In this document: one piece after another, positions 40,701 to 49,953 of the stretch
Layout of the letters: each line of letters opens with the position of its first letter
How positions within the stretch are numbered: position 1 is the first letter of the stretch
From: Daphnia pulex
Lineage: Eukaryota; Arthropoda; Branchiopoda; Diplostraca; Daphniidae
Reading direction: 5' to 3'
Assembly (NCBI RefSeq): GCF_021134715.1
Contig: NC_060019.1
Location: 12,228,001 to 12,292,000, forward strand
DNA length: 64,000 nucleotides
Notes under the pieces: generated by a model
The model's input: only the letters and a program-made list of their open reading frames with translations
What the model was told of the DNA's origin: nothing
Databases searched by the model: none
Made by a program: the position numbers and the translations under genes

Positions 40701-42920
40701 ACGTGACACACGGTCGTGGAACAGCAAAGAGATGGGGCGTACTTTTCACGTGCATGGTGACCAGAGCAGTTTATGTAGACATTGCAATTTCCCTCTCCGC
40801 CAGTGATTTTTTAATGGTGCTCCGACGTTTTATATCAGTGTATAGAAAGCCGGCGCATATGTTCTCGGACAATGGCACGAACTTGACTGGCGCTGAACGT
40901 TTATTACGTGTGGAGTTGGATCGGCTGAAAGATGACAGTGTGTTGACCACGGAGTTGAAAGCGCTCCGGATCGAATGGTTTTTCCAACCAGCGCAAACGC
41001 CACATTTTGGAGGCTCACATGAGTCATTAGTGCGATCAGTGAAAAACGCTTTCTACGCCGCGTTGGATCAAGAGAAGAGTGTATTGCGTACACCCAGTGA
41101 CGAAGTTCTGCGCACTCTTCTTTTTGAAGTTTCCGGATTGTTAAACTCTCGGCCTTTGACTTATTGCAGCTCCGACCCAGACGACTTTCGTGCGTTAACC
41201 CCAAACGATTTCCTTAATCGAGCCCCTGTAGCTGATTTACCGGCCGGAGATTTTAACAAGGCCCTTCCGCGTGATCATTATGGATACGTCCAGAGAATAA
41301 CTAATTTCTTCTGGGACGTGTGGCGCGGATCTTTCCTGCAGTCGATGACCAGCCGGAAGAAATGGAGAACACCCGCGCGGAACTTTGCCGTCGGTGATTT
41401 CATTTTGGATGATTGGAAGAATGCTCCACGCGGGCGTTGGAGAACCGGCAAAATCGTCAAGGTCTACCCCGGTGCCGACGGATTAGTCCGAGCAGCAGAT
41501 GTGGAATTCTCCACCGGAATCCTGCGACGTGGGACAAATCAGCTGGCTCTGCTAGAAGCTTACTCGCCGGATCCAGCGACGGAGGCGACAGAATCCGGCT
41601 CGGGGGAGAATGGAGCCGCGATTTGATTGTATTAATTTTATTGCATGTCCAGATGGCGTTACAGACCGCTTTTATTGTTTTAGGCCGTTGGCCCTCTAAT
41701 TGTTGCATAGAGGGCAGGCCTGTAGTCATTGAGTTTTAGGCCTGAAATTACGGCCGTTTAGTAATCGTCTGTAGCTGTCAGTTGACATATTGCGTCTTGA
41801 CTTTTACTCTTCTTTGATGTGAATCTTTGTGCTTTTCCGTGGCTTTTAAAGGGTAACTTAATGTTTTAATTGTTTGTTGAATTCCCCTTTTATATTTTGT
41901 TAATTTTAAAGATAAGGATTGCCCGGAATTTCATGTTGCCTGTCTGTAGACTTGAATTGAGGTGCATGAGAAGCACATGTGGAATTGGTGAGACACGTTT
42001 TAGATTGTTGGTTACATTATGTTTTATCCCTGGCTTGACCTAATTGAATTTGTATGTTTAGACACTATTTGTCTTCCCCATTGAGTTGAAAAGGCCTGCG
42101 TTGCAGGATTGAGTATTGACTCACCCAAGCCTGGTCACTTCCAGGTATTCGTAAAGTGTTGTTCATGTGATTTGTGTCATTATCTTAATTGTATTTGTAT
42201 CGTATAGGATTGGTGATAGCTTTTGAATTGTTGTTTTGACACAGTGTGCCTTACACACACACTTTGACGTGTTTTGAAGTGAAATACAGTCCACTTCCTA
42301 CCACCGAGCTACCAAACGATAAGGAAGACTAGTAGAGAACTTTGTTTGCTTGAATATTTAGTAACGATGCACCCGGATGTACTCTAATATGTCCAGACAG
42401 TACACGAATATGCATACATAGACTCCGTGATAAAGATTGACACTAACTTCCCTACGCGCCTTTTGGATTTACCAATTTATTTGACAGTATTCTAATCTTA
42501 ACTGTCATGCTAATAGCTTAACCGTAATGGATTCAGACGAAATAATTTTCATTTTATTACTCACTTTTTGGTCATCAACCTCGCCAAGATGTAGCTCGTC
42601 GAGGGTTGCTCGGGATCCAATGGTTAGAAGATGAGGATGGTAATTGTCTGGAGAAGGTAAAGTTTCTTTATTTAAATGGTCTTTCAAGCTCAGGGTCATC
42701 CGGAAGCTGTCACGCAAGTGAGCTTTCTCGCCAAGCTTGCTTGGATTAAGTTGCTCAGAGAATCGACTAAATAAGTGATGTACAAAATAGAATCATTCTC
42801 TTTTAAAATTTTTCCCGTTAGAAACAATACAGTTACCAAGATAACATACCCAGAAGAGTGATCCTGAAGGCCTCCCTCTTTTCCACCAGATGACAAAGAT
42901 GATGAGTCCTGTTCATACAT
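31711..42920 (-). CDS. NKCC: Na-K-Cl cotransporter, SLC12 family, interrupted in an intron by a retrotransposon
   Basis: Electroneutral cation-chloride cotransporter of the plasma membrane. Exons on the minus strand: 42920-42850, 42766-42565, 35369-34875, 34797-34683, 34598-34459, 34390-33949, 33883-33626, 33564-33353, 33287-33046, 32987-32800, 32711-32597, 32541-32317, 32256-32096, 32027-31916, 31856-31711; sum 3123 bases, 1040 aa. Family sequence: [99 protein letters not shown] and the C-terminal [15 protein letters not shown]. The short N-terminus has [13 protein letters not shown], which lines up with the regulatory threonines of vertebrate NKCC1. NKCC rather than NCC is the likelier subtype but not proven. 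Intron 2 holds the BEL/Pao element, a few bases from the acceptor of exon 3. Further 5' exons may exist. Confidence 0.92.
35374..35378. repeat. Target site duplication, left copy
   Basis: AACGA directly before the left LTR; the same five bases directly follow the right LTR at 42315-42319. Removing the element and one copy restores a pyrimidine-rich 3' splice site for the host gene on the minus strand. Confidence 0.9.
35379..36082 (+). repeat. 5' LTR of the BEL/Pao element
   Basis: 704 bases, starting TGGAGCCGCG and ending CGAGCTACCA. Read side by side with the right LTR (offset 6232) I found no difference. It should carry the element promoter and polyadenylation signals, but I could not place them firmly. 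Confidence 0.95.
36085..36100 (+). other. Primer binding site, probably tRNA-Tyr
   Basis: Two bases after the LTR the sequence TGGTCCTTCGA is complementary to a tRNA 3' end ending TCGAAGGACCA. That matches the acceptor end of animal tRNA-Tyr as I know it; the following bases match less well. The tRNA identity is inferred from memory of the tRNA sequence. Confidence 0.65.
36161..41626 (+). CDS. Gag-Pol polyprotein of the BEL/Pao retrotransposon
   Basis: One unbroken frame of 1821 codons from the ATG at 36161 (78 bases after the LTR) to TGA at 41624-41626, inside the right LTR. A leading coiled Gag region is followed by a DUF1759-like segment (about aa 160-330). Cys/His zinc-knuckle motifs lie at about aa 447-510 ([22 protein letters not shown]). 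The aspartic protease has [10 protein letters not shown] near aa 560. The reverse transcriptase has [13 protein letters not shown] and the catalytic YVDDYLAS near aa 973. RNase H follows with FADAS near aa 1151, LELNAG and FWTDSS. The integrase has an HHCC-type zinc segment (about aa 1437-1475) and DDE residues in [15 protein letters not shown] and [12 protein letters not shown]-type C-terminal DUF5641-like domain ends it. All key residues look intact, so it may be functional. Not a host gene. Confidence 0.95.
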   Translation: MANPPVSTWTLDVCKGRQKVVRSRITGCHTRINHIVTAGLSRRDAEKLLADGRVLLGELETIHDRIIELVDENDVLTQQNNQHLLYAQTIDSCSALVENYLLQRQDDAPSVVIETPDQIARRQELETAYQRLRDLREQVAAAEQAIIDLGGDVLPTDGSELNPSDSASQVGAKPTKKIEFYPAEAPDAWIDTYLAGKERPIVREKGAKSSVNVQLEAYTGRALDWFSWISMWFALVHITSKTPSEKLAILKNYLKGDLADIVHGHGGGEAGYKEVLQRLKSTCGSRKVIRAAHLRELDRMEAPRNDPQSFKRFSERVRTHLFNLSVIGETGHVDIIERLSLKLQLTDRLAWNNGRGGEIDNRNINDFGRWLTARATDYQNAYAIADDQQRPANGGNRNDRPQSSQVPNRFQQPQQQRRSARTYHGASSSQKNHGSTEQKEKKPTEPHCFKCEGSHRLEDCTFFKDLPISDRLTFTQRRGLCYGCFGVRHGFMNCTLKKECGIDGCKLSHHKLLHKENGPVERNARPHTLRSDRRQIAFKMLRLDALDADGEMVPVNILMDDGSDSTLIREGLTRRLRLTGQRQTLFVGGVGEESSVHVNSEYLELQLKTSAGETVSIQGSTIPSITKPVPVMEWEKLRGRWSHMEDLPPLRDCGGRVDILIGLDHAALITASESRFGKDDEPTASKTRLGWTLQGAVATSGGPDIVRIHHVQTSADSTLQLAEQVRRFCDTESFGTEFQSECMTAEHRRAVTKLEAETEKLDVGYAAPVLWIDDIPPEIPDSRRTAESRMKSMRNKFARESGDYETYYRAAMEKNFSEGYARRLTPEEIQQSPTKYFLPHFGVPKKAGQPELRLVFDAAAKSNGKCLNDFVTSGPALQNPLPAVLIRFREGEIGWSADIGAMFSRIRLKDADRPYHRFLWPEVDGTISTCEMTRVTFGVTCSPYVAIRTTWRAADDAGPEMKEAADDVREDIYVDDYLASTSRLEDAVRRATGVNKVLADGDFHLGHWVSNSSQLLSAVQPDSDNGTTVKTQVRSISDDPELILGIVWNPSTDHLGFRVKVSRVNYTRVGLLAQVAGLFDPLGTAAPMTVKAKIKLRELGVKGLQWEDPVVGDEKEWWEEYFQKIGRLKEIELPRCLFPKAEEIVRTELHTFADASEEACAASCYTRVVYQDGRVLVRHIKTATKLAPLKTVSVCKLELNAGLMGARLAKFVQTALKRKMDCRYFWTDSSTVRNWVRAVSSHYQVYVSHRIGEIQTLTEPHEWRFVPGRLNPADAATRSQMEEEEIPSWWLDGPPFLYEEEPAWPKDLPWMAAKEELRSVHVHLNSTAVEPPTVFNWKDVKISAQDIPALIRLEGEFLNLVKQSQREVYSEELKRLQQTKPLRSTSPLLPLTPFLDESGVLRLGGRLSRAKLPYDVMHPPLLSGKHPLSRMIIRAFHDSMHHLGTDFVLSHVRQHFWVTGGRELVKRVRNECVPCRRFRPKAALQMMADVHRARLGAGHPPFTYTSVDYFGPIDVTHGRGTAKRWGVLFTCMVTRAVYVDIAISLSASDFLMVLRRFISVYRKPAHMFSDNGTNLTGAERLLRVELDRLKDDSVLTTELKALRIEWFFQPAQTPHFGGSHESLVRSVKNAFYAALDQEKSVLRTPSDEVLRTLLFEVSGLLNSRPLTYCSSDPDDFRALTPNDFLNRAPVADLPAGDFNKALPRDHYGYVQRITNFFWDVWRGSFLQSMTSRKKWRTPARNFAVGDFILDDWKNAPRGRWRTGKIVKVYPGADGLVRAADVEFSTGILRRGTNQLALLEAYSPDPATEATESGSGENGAAI
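41601..41610 (+). other. Polypurine tract of the BEL/Pao element
   Basis: CGGGGGAGAA lies immediately before the right LTR, where plus-strand DNA synthesis is primed. It sits inside the coding frame of the polyprotein, near its last codons. Confidence 0.75.
41611..42314 (+). repeat. 3' LTR of the BEL/Pao element
   Basis: 704 bases, identical by eye to 35379-36082. Its first 16 bases also encode the last residues and stop codon of the polyprotein. Confidence 0.95.
42315..42319. repeat. Target site duplication, right copy
   Basis: AACGA, the partner of 35374-35378. A 5-base duplication is typical of BEL/Pao integrases. Confidence 0.9.
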
Positions 42921-43986
42921 TGTGAAGGTGTAAATGAAATGACGAATTCAATCTAAGTATATTGTAGAGTATGTACTCTTCGATTAGTATTAGATATTAA
43001 GGACTGTTTACGAATTTTAAGACATTTCCGCCTTATATATGCGTAGTGGTCACATGCCATGCATAAAGCACATAACGCATTGTCACGAGGGCGGTGATAA
43101 AGTTGATTATCTTTTTTGACCATAACAGAAATATTCGATAAAAAATAAATAATGAAAAATGTATCCTGTTGGTCTGAAAAGTTTTCAGATCATTATAAAT
43201 CCAACCATATTGCACAATTTTGAAAACGCCGACAAAATAAATAAAAACACCTTTATTTGTTGGGTAAAACCATTTCGATAATCTACCCCATTTTTTAAAT
43301 ATATCGATGAGTCTGACTTTGTATGTGTCAAAGGTCTACTTTTGTTTTTCTTTAGTAAACAATGCCAATTAGGAAACTTATGTACCAGTATGTTAGACTC
43401 TCAGTTAATTACTTTTTTTGTGATGTAGATAGATTTTCGCACTGTTTTAACCGTATATATACAGTTATTATAGGATCCAATTCATCCAAAGCACATTTTT
43501 TCTTTGCTTCCCTATTTTCAACCAGATGCTTAAATGAATAAATACTTTAGCGTCAAGGAATTTTGAAATTCGGTTCTTAAGATAAGAAATGACACTGTTC
43601 TCACGGTATTCCACAGCAGCGTTAGATGCATATGGAAGAATAAGGATATTTAATTGGGCAAGTACTACCTTCTGTGTAACTTAGGGAAAGTAAAAGAAAA
43701 AAAATCCTTGTCTGCTACCGACCCCACTCTTAACTTATGGGTGGAGCAATTTTGGTTAACTTTAATTGATTTTTCACATGAATCACGGTTTGATATTCTT
43801 GTTTATCATTTAATACGTTACTACTTTAAGCGCTGTAAGTTGGATCCCTTCTCAATTAAAATTGCAACAGAAACGGCTGGAATCTGAATTGTCAATGTAT
43901 TATCATGTAATGTGAACAAAGTTATGAACAGTTGAAAATTTTCCTTGACATAATTGTAACTGAAAAGAAAATTGAGACAGAATTGT
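42921..43986. other. Intergenic DNA between RBM12-like gene and cotransporter start
   Basis: AT-rich sequence that should contain the cotransporter promoter and any further 5' exon, plus the 3' UTR of the RBM12-like gene, all on the minus strand. A plus-strand open frame at 43654-43887 has no recognised content. Confidence 0.4.
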
Positions 43987-46900
43987 TCAGATAATAGACA
44001 GATTGACCCTACGGTTCATCAAGTACTCATTTTGAAGTGTACGTACAGCTAACTCAGCTTCGTCAGGTGTAAGAAAAGCGACACGAGCATCGCCAGTAGG
44101 TTCACCGTTGGGTCCAAATCGCCGAATAACACATTTTTCATTGACTTGAAAGCCACGGAAGAAATCCAATATGTCAGCAATAATGGCTTTGTGAGGTACA
44201 TTGGAGAGCGCGATGACACAGCCAGGGGCTCCGAAACCAGGAGTTGGGGATCCATCGTCACTTCCGCCTCGACCACCACCTCCATTCTGAATTGGACCTC
44301 CGGGCATTCTTATTCGCATATTAATATTAGGACGAGTGCGAGGACCAGGCCCACCGCTGCCAGAAAAATTTCCTCGGTTGCTTCCACCAGGAGGGTAACG
44401 AGGACCGCCCCCGAATCGAGGACCACCGAAACGTGGGCCCATTTGCGGATTGTATCCATTTCCTCCGTCAGCGCCCATCGGCGGCCTGTTGTACGGATCA
44501 CTAGGTCCCGGATGTCCATATCCTCTTGGTCCGTGATCTGACTGGTTCATATTTGTATCAAGATATGGACTGAAACGTCTTATCTTATTCTCTTCGGCGG
44601 CAGGATGTCTGCTAACAACAGGAGCGGCATCTGGATTCTCGACTAAAGTTACGCTGACAGTATGGCCTCCCATGAAACCGCCATTCTTATCCAAGGCTCT
44701 CTCTGCCTCCTGCATACTGGCAAATTGGCAATAAGCGTTTCCGACGGGCATACGTTCTTCATCGTAGACGATTTCAATGATCTGCGGAATGACGCCAACG
44801 TCTGAGAAGAAATCGCCAATATCGCGTTCCAGGGCAGATGGAGGCAAACCCGTAATGAAGACACGTTGTGGACCGACAAAAAGACGACCTCGCTGATTCG
44901 GTGGCGCATCGTAAGAACCATTGCCGCCGCTTTGGGAACGATCAACGAAAGGGGGACCTGGTCTGTTGCTTGCAGGAGGACGATGAGGAGCAGATTGACC
45001 AGGTGAAAGTGGACTGTCAGTTTGAGTTGGAGGGGTGGTCATCACAGCGCCGACAACGCCACGGAAGCGTTCAAGATTTTTGGAGCAGACATGTAATTCC
45101 TCCAAGGGAAGAAAGGCCACCTTGACTTGACGGCCGCAGATCATGACACCGTCTTTCAGGAGTTGGATGGCTTTGCGAGCATCGGCTTCACTCCGGAGTT
45201 CAACAAAGCAAAGTCCGGTGACGGTTCCGCTCTCGTTCCGCTCTGGCAGCACCTGACCAATCGAGATCGTACCAAAAGCTTCTTTGACATTTTGTGCTGT
45301 CGCAACCGGTGGGAAGTCTCTCAATGAAAGACAAGAATTCGATAAACTCTTGGCATCAAGACTAATTCCAGGTGAGAAAGAATCAATCGCCTGGTTAAAT
45401 GTCGAATCCTTAACATTGAATATTTGAACAGGATAGCCACGAATCGTACCTAAAACAAAAAAAAAAAAAAAAAAATACACAACAAATTAATTCCATTTTA
45501 ATTCACGAATAAAATTGACTTAAGTTTTCTTTACCATTGTGGCGGGTAAGCGCTTTTAATTTGTCTTCATTGGAAGTGAATCGAATATACGCCAGACCGA
45601 ATCGATAGCCATCCAATGCGTTGATCATTTTGATGCATGTGTTTGGGACATTAATTCCACTAAGATAATCTCTAATGTCTCGGTAAGTCAAGTCTCCAGT
45701 CAGCAAACGTAACTGAACAGAAGTATCCGGCACATTTTCATTTTGTTGATTGGCTTCCAGTTCCTCGGCCGGAGTAGGAAGAAGTCCTGATTTGCTGAGT
45801 TTCCGATCACGGTCACGATCCCGTGAGTTTCTAGCCCTCTCGCGACTATCCGAGCGACTTCGACGGCGGCGATCTCGGCCACGACCGCGACTTCCGCTAC
45901 GACTGCGACTCCTCCTTCCACGTCTACTCATGTCTGAACCTCTTTCTTTGTCGCGATCTTGTCTGTCTCTTCGACTGCGCTCTTTACTTCTGTAACCAGC
46001 ACGACCCATATCGCGATTCCTATCCTGGACGTCTGGGGGAGTGTCACGAGAATTGCGGCGATTCTGGTCAAAACGTTGCGGCCCTCCGTGAGCATACACA
46101 TCTTGCATGTCCCCACCGGTTCCATGCAACATTTGCTGGCCACCGCCATACGGTAATAAGGGAGGCTCCTCAATAACTTCTCTCATACGCGGACCGAAAT
46201 GCTGTGGAATATGAGGTCCTCCTTGCGGCAAGTGGGGAGCGTAAGTCTGTGAAGGGTTCATGTGAGGCGGGAAACCACCGGCATGAACAGGATTTTGCCC
46301 ACCACCTGCCAACATGTTTTGACTTGGGTTATATGGTTGATGACTTTGTGGTTGTGGATACATTTGATGATCATAGCCCCCTGGATGGCCCTGACTAGGA
46401 TCCATGTGCATATGGAAATTGCTGCCACTGGTGCTGGATGTTGCTCGTAGTCCAGGTGGTCCGCTGATAGGGGGATTGCTATGGGCGGCAGGAGCGGCAC
46501 TAGGAGCAAAGGGGCCTCCTGTAAAAGGGCGCTGAACTGCTGACGTAGGAGCCATGTTGCTTCCTCCGCTAGCAGCGCCTTGCATAGCCAAGTGCTGCTG
46601 TCGTGTCTCTTCAATGATCTTTTGCATTTCCGTTCGAGAACTCAAGTACAGCTTGACTCGCGAGTCCTTCAACATACCACCGTCCGATGCCATTCCTTGT
46701 CGCGCATCCTCGTCAGTACTAAATTTAAATTGAAAGATAGACATTAATGTTTCGTTTTCAGAAAAAACAACAACACTGGTAACGCATGTGCGATCAATAT
46801 TTTGAAAGCGTCGTGTTGCTTCACCGTTATACTTTATCAATGTTGGTTATTAAGATATTGGGGTCGTTGAATTGTTACCTGAATGCGATAAACGCGTCGC

Positions 46901-47021
46901 CTAGTTGCCCCCCGACTATATGCACGCCCCCTTCTGGTATGGATAGACCATGGAAGAATTGTCGAATATCTGCAGCGTTGGCCGACCAAGGCAAGTTCTG
47001 TAGTCGAATAATGACACTCAT
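43987..47021 (-). CDS. RBM12: RNA-binding protein 12-like (SWAN family), five RRMs
   Basis: Nuclear RNA-binding protein. Exons on the minus strand: 47021-46879, 46718-45535, 45449-43987; sum 2790 bases, 929 aa, close to human RBM12. RRM1 (about aa 3-75) starts MSVIIRLQNLPWSANAADIR and has GGVHIVGGQLGDAFIAF, then TDEDARQGMASDGG, near-identical in layout to RBM12. A Pro/Gly/Met/His-rich spacer (aa 80-280) leads to an Arg-Ser/Arg-Asp-rich block (about aa 290-357). RRM2 is at about aa 377-442, RRM3 about 478-555, RRM4 (RVFITGLPPSALERDIGDFF) about 636-713, and RRM5 (CVIALSNVPHKAIIADILDF) about 849-929. A Gly/Pro/Arg-rich stretch with RFGG and RG motifs separates RRM4 and RRM5. The start is supported by family alignment. 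Protein function in arthropods is little known to me. Confidence 0.9.
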
Positions 47022-48295
47022 CTTCACTCTTGATTTCTTCTTCTTTTTCTTCGACGGTCACTTCTGAATTTAACGCCGACTCAGTTGCATGCGGCCTATT
47101 TCGTAATCAGCTATAACTGGTGCGATGCCTCTGTGTTGCCCTTTATTCGAATGGAGTGGAAGGTAAAATGATCAGTAATCACCCAGTGATAACAACATAT
47201 CTCAAGATTATAACATCAAAATAAATCAATCCACTTCTTTCGACGAAATCCATTTCCAACAAAAACAAACAATGTTAGTGCGTCACGTGTGTTGTTTGTA
47301 TCGAGTGCCATGATGGATTATCGCATTGACTTTCTCACCGGGACAAACGTTTCTTAAAAAAACCCTCAAAACCTCAAAATTTTTCAAAATATGGACATGG
47401 CTTGATTCAGACGCCTCTTTCCAACCCAGTTAAGCCGTGACGTCAAATGTGTCGCACACCTTCAGACTTACATCAATCGCTAATCAAGTTACATTTTGAT
47501 TTCGTTTTTTTTTCTTTACTCAGAAGAACCCGCCTCACAAACAGCCTATTTGTTTTCGACGCAACTGCGATTCTTTATTCCTTCCCGGCCAAGCAAACTT
47601 TAGAAACTTGCGACGTCTCCAATGGTAGAAAAAAAAAAGAAAATTAAGGCTTTGGCTTTTTTTCAGCCAGGCAAGAAACCTAGCACACACTCTGGATTTT
47701 AATGATGCAAAATAGGAAAAAAAAAAAAAAAATCCAACAGTTCATTGGAGGAAAAAGCTGTAGATTACTGAACTTTCTAGAGAATCTCTGGTACTTTGAA
47801 AACAGGTCGACCCCATGAGCAAATAAATAAAAGTTAACACTGAAATTATCTTTGCTATATAAAAGAAAACGCTACTGCTTTGTCGAAAGCTCCCACTTCG
47901 AAAATGGTTTGTACACTGCAGCTCGCATTTCTTTTCTTTAACCTCAACAAAATCCTCTGAAAATTGAAGGGTAACCCAACATACACAACATACAATATAG
48001 GAAAAACTGCATGAGGGGGTTCCAGAGTAGGTTCCTTTGAACAGGTTCAGATTTAAAAAATGAAGCATGATGTCATGTCATGGGATTTTAAGAACTGAGA
48101 TTCCAGCACCACACATCATGTTTCAAAGAAACTATACAGCTTGTGGAAACTGAGATTGAATGGACAAAGGGCAGCTTCATGCATTGAATAATCAAGAATG
48201 AAGATGACGAAGTATTAACACTAACTTTAAAAATGCATTAATTCTAAGTTGGTACTGTGTTCCGTTGACACTTGCACAACATTTCACTTCTTGAA
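47022..48295. other. Upstream region of the RBM12-like gene
   Basis: Contains the RBM12-like promoter and 5' UTR on the minus strand. A minus-strand frame at 47742-48068 is hydrophobic but resembles no family and lies in AT-rich DNA. No gene called. Confidence 0.35.
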
Positions 48296-48481
48296 TCACA
48301 TCCTATTTGTCTGTTTATCGCAGACTACAAAAGCATCACCACAGCATTTTTCTCCTTCGATGTTTTGATTCTGCAGAATTCCAACCCATGCCTTTAGAAG
48401 AATTTCATGATTAAGTTCTTCTTCGACAATAGCCTCTTTCAAAATACACACATGGCTGCAGTGACATGTTTTGAGCATTGT
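48296..48481 (-). CDS. Small unidentified Cys-rich open frame
   Basis: From the ATG near 48478 to the stop at 48296, about 60 residues with MLKTCHCSHVCILKEAIVEE near the start and KCCGDAFVVCDK near the end. The cysteine spacing and balanced composition look protein-like, unlike the surrounding AT-rich DNA. It could be a last exon or a chance frame. I do not recognise it and see no convincing splice partner. Confidence 0.25.
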   Translation of the reverse strand, partial: TMLKTCHCSHVCILKEAIVEEELNHEILLKAWVGILQNQNIEGEKCCGDAFVVCDKQTNRM

Positions 48482-48587
48482 CAAATGTTCCAATCAGTCT
48501 ATGTTCCAATGAAGAACACATGTAGCCAATAACACCCCTGTTTGTAGCAACTAATCGAATAAAAAAAAAACCGTTTTCGAACTTAGT

Positions 48588-49005
48588 ATGAGCCTCGTCG
48601 CAAAAGAAATGGAAGTGACCTGTTTTGTTTGTGGTAGTAATTTAACCTTACCAAAATTCAGTCTAATTTTCCTGAAATCCTTGCGAATTTAGAGTTTAAA
48701 ATAACCCTTCTTGAACGCAAAAAATTAGAATTGTTGCTGTTGTAAACAGCCCTGACGATGGTTTTCTTGAAGACAGTAGAGCCCTAGTAGTTAATAAATT
48801 TTTTCAGTTGGAACGGCGGGAGATTTTGGAGGGCTGCGATGAAGGAAGCCAAGCTTTAATATGGCGCAGTTTAGTTTTCTTTTTTGTTCACAATAAGTCA
48901 GGCTTGGTGTTTGTACTCGTAAACTTTTTGGTGACCACACTGGAAAACCTTTCCGGACGCCATCTATACATTACATTAAAATTTTTAAAAAGCGCTAGCT
49001 ATTAA
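48588..49005 (+). pseudogene. Possible decayed or misread small gene with CxxC motif
   Basis: ATG at 48588 opens a frame MSLVAKEMEVTCFVCG that stops at 48692. A shifted frame then reads SNFPEILANLEFKITLLER, and from about 48743 another open stretch reads NSPDDGFLEDSRALVVNKFF, then LERREILEGCDEGSQALIWR. The pieces look like one coding sequence broken by frame changes, or exons with introns I cannot place. A zinc-finger start (CFVC) is possible. No family recognised. Confidence 0.25.
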
Positions 49006-49272
49006 AATGAAAAATCACTGTAAATATATTATGGAATGTATTAATGTTTTCATATTTTAAATTTTATTATTGAAATATAAAAATTTCAGAAAATAAGACG
49101 TCGGTCGCAAAGAATGAGTGTATAAAGTGTACTACTGCCAGCGCATGAGTTACATTGACATTGAGTCATCCCTTCATTTTGCATAGTAGATATAATTTCT
49201 GACGGAAAAATTTATGTAAAATATATTCAAAACAAATAATGAGCCTAACAAATTCTGTATTTTATACTTACT

Positions 49273-49690
49273 TTATTTTTGTCAACCTTTTTTGAGTTTT
49301 TCCGAAAGAAAGCTAAAAATTCTCTTCTCTACCGCTAGAGGCGTTGACGAAATAGGCTGAATTTGTTCGGCTTCATCTTCATTCCAAATTTCTTGTGGCC
49401 AGCTGATTTTTTTGTTCAGGTTCAGGTTGATCGTGCAGCCATATTGGTTTGAATTTGTTTGATTATTTCGTTTGAACATTTCAAGCTGAAATTTATAAAT
49501 CATTTTAAGAAAAAAAGTAAAAATCACTGGTATGTTGTATTTTAATTAAATCCGAATTTCCCCATTTCAATCGGCCAATGTTAACTTGTCCAATCGCAAT
49601 GACCTCTTGAACAATTTCTTTGTTTAGGCAAGAAGCCAAAGCTTGATCGTGCGGTAAACAATGGCCATTTACCAAATAATAGACAAAGTT
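49273..49690 (-). CDS. Possible two-exon gene of unknown function
   Basis: A minus-strand stretch at about 49690-49545 reads FVYYLVNGHCLPHDQALASC, then LNKEIVQEVIAIGQ. A second stretch starting after an ATTTCAG acceptor near 49488 reads LEMFKRNNQTNSNQYGCTIN and continues with ISWPQEIWNEDEAEQIQPIS to end SFLSEKLKKG. A GTTAAC donor after GQ would join them in frame. No upstream ATG is visible, so a 5' exon is missing from the model. Composition is protein-like, but I do not recognise it. Confidence 0.3.
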
Positions 49691-49953
49691 TTTAGTTTAA
49701 GTTTTTAATGTTATTGTCAATTCCTGTTATTATTTTTATGATACTCTTGATGTCAAAATATTTCAACATGTATCTTTAGTCAATCAATGAGTTTCTTCCA
49801 ACATTTTTTTCTTTTCAGGTTTCGACAGTTGCTGACCTAAAGTGTTTCGTGAGTGGTTGCTAATGTCAGTGTCGGCCACAGAGGGAAGCTTCAAAGGCCA
49901 TTTTCCTGGGCTTTGAAGCTTTCACCTGCCAGCCCTCTGTCTTTCATGGAACT
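49691..49953 (+). promoter_or_regulatory. CNOT1 promoter and 5' leader with a start-overlapping mini uORF
   Basis: The leader contains ATG GAA CTA TGA at 49946-49957, whose stop overlaps the CNOT1 start codon (ATGA). A TTTTCTTTTCAG-type acceptor ends near 49819, so the coding exon may be preceded by a non-coding first exon. Transcription start not visible. Confidence 0.4.

Larger units (their letters stand above)
35379..42314 (+). mobile_element. Complete BEL/Pao LTR retrotransposon
   Basis: A 6936-base element with 704-base direct LTRs, a tRNA primer site, one long Gag-Pol frame and a polypurine tract, flanked by the 5-base duplication AACGA (35374-35378 and 42315-42319). The domain order gag, zinc knuckle, protease, RT, RNase H, integrase and BEL-type C-terminal domain identifies BEL/Pao. 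LTRs begin TGG and end CCA. No envelope-like frame is present. It lies antisense to the host cotransporter gene. Identical LTRs and an unbroken frame imply a very recent insertion. Confidence 0.96.

Noticed and set aside
35379..42314. Endogenous retrovirus with an envelope gene
   Set aside because: The frame ends in the 3' LTR and no second frame follows; domains are those of a BEL/Pao retrotransposon without an envelope.
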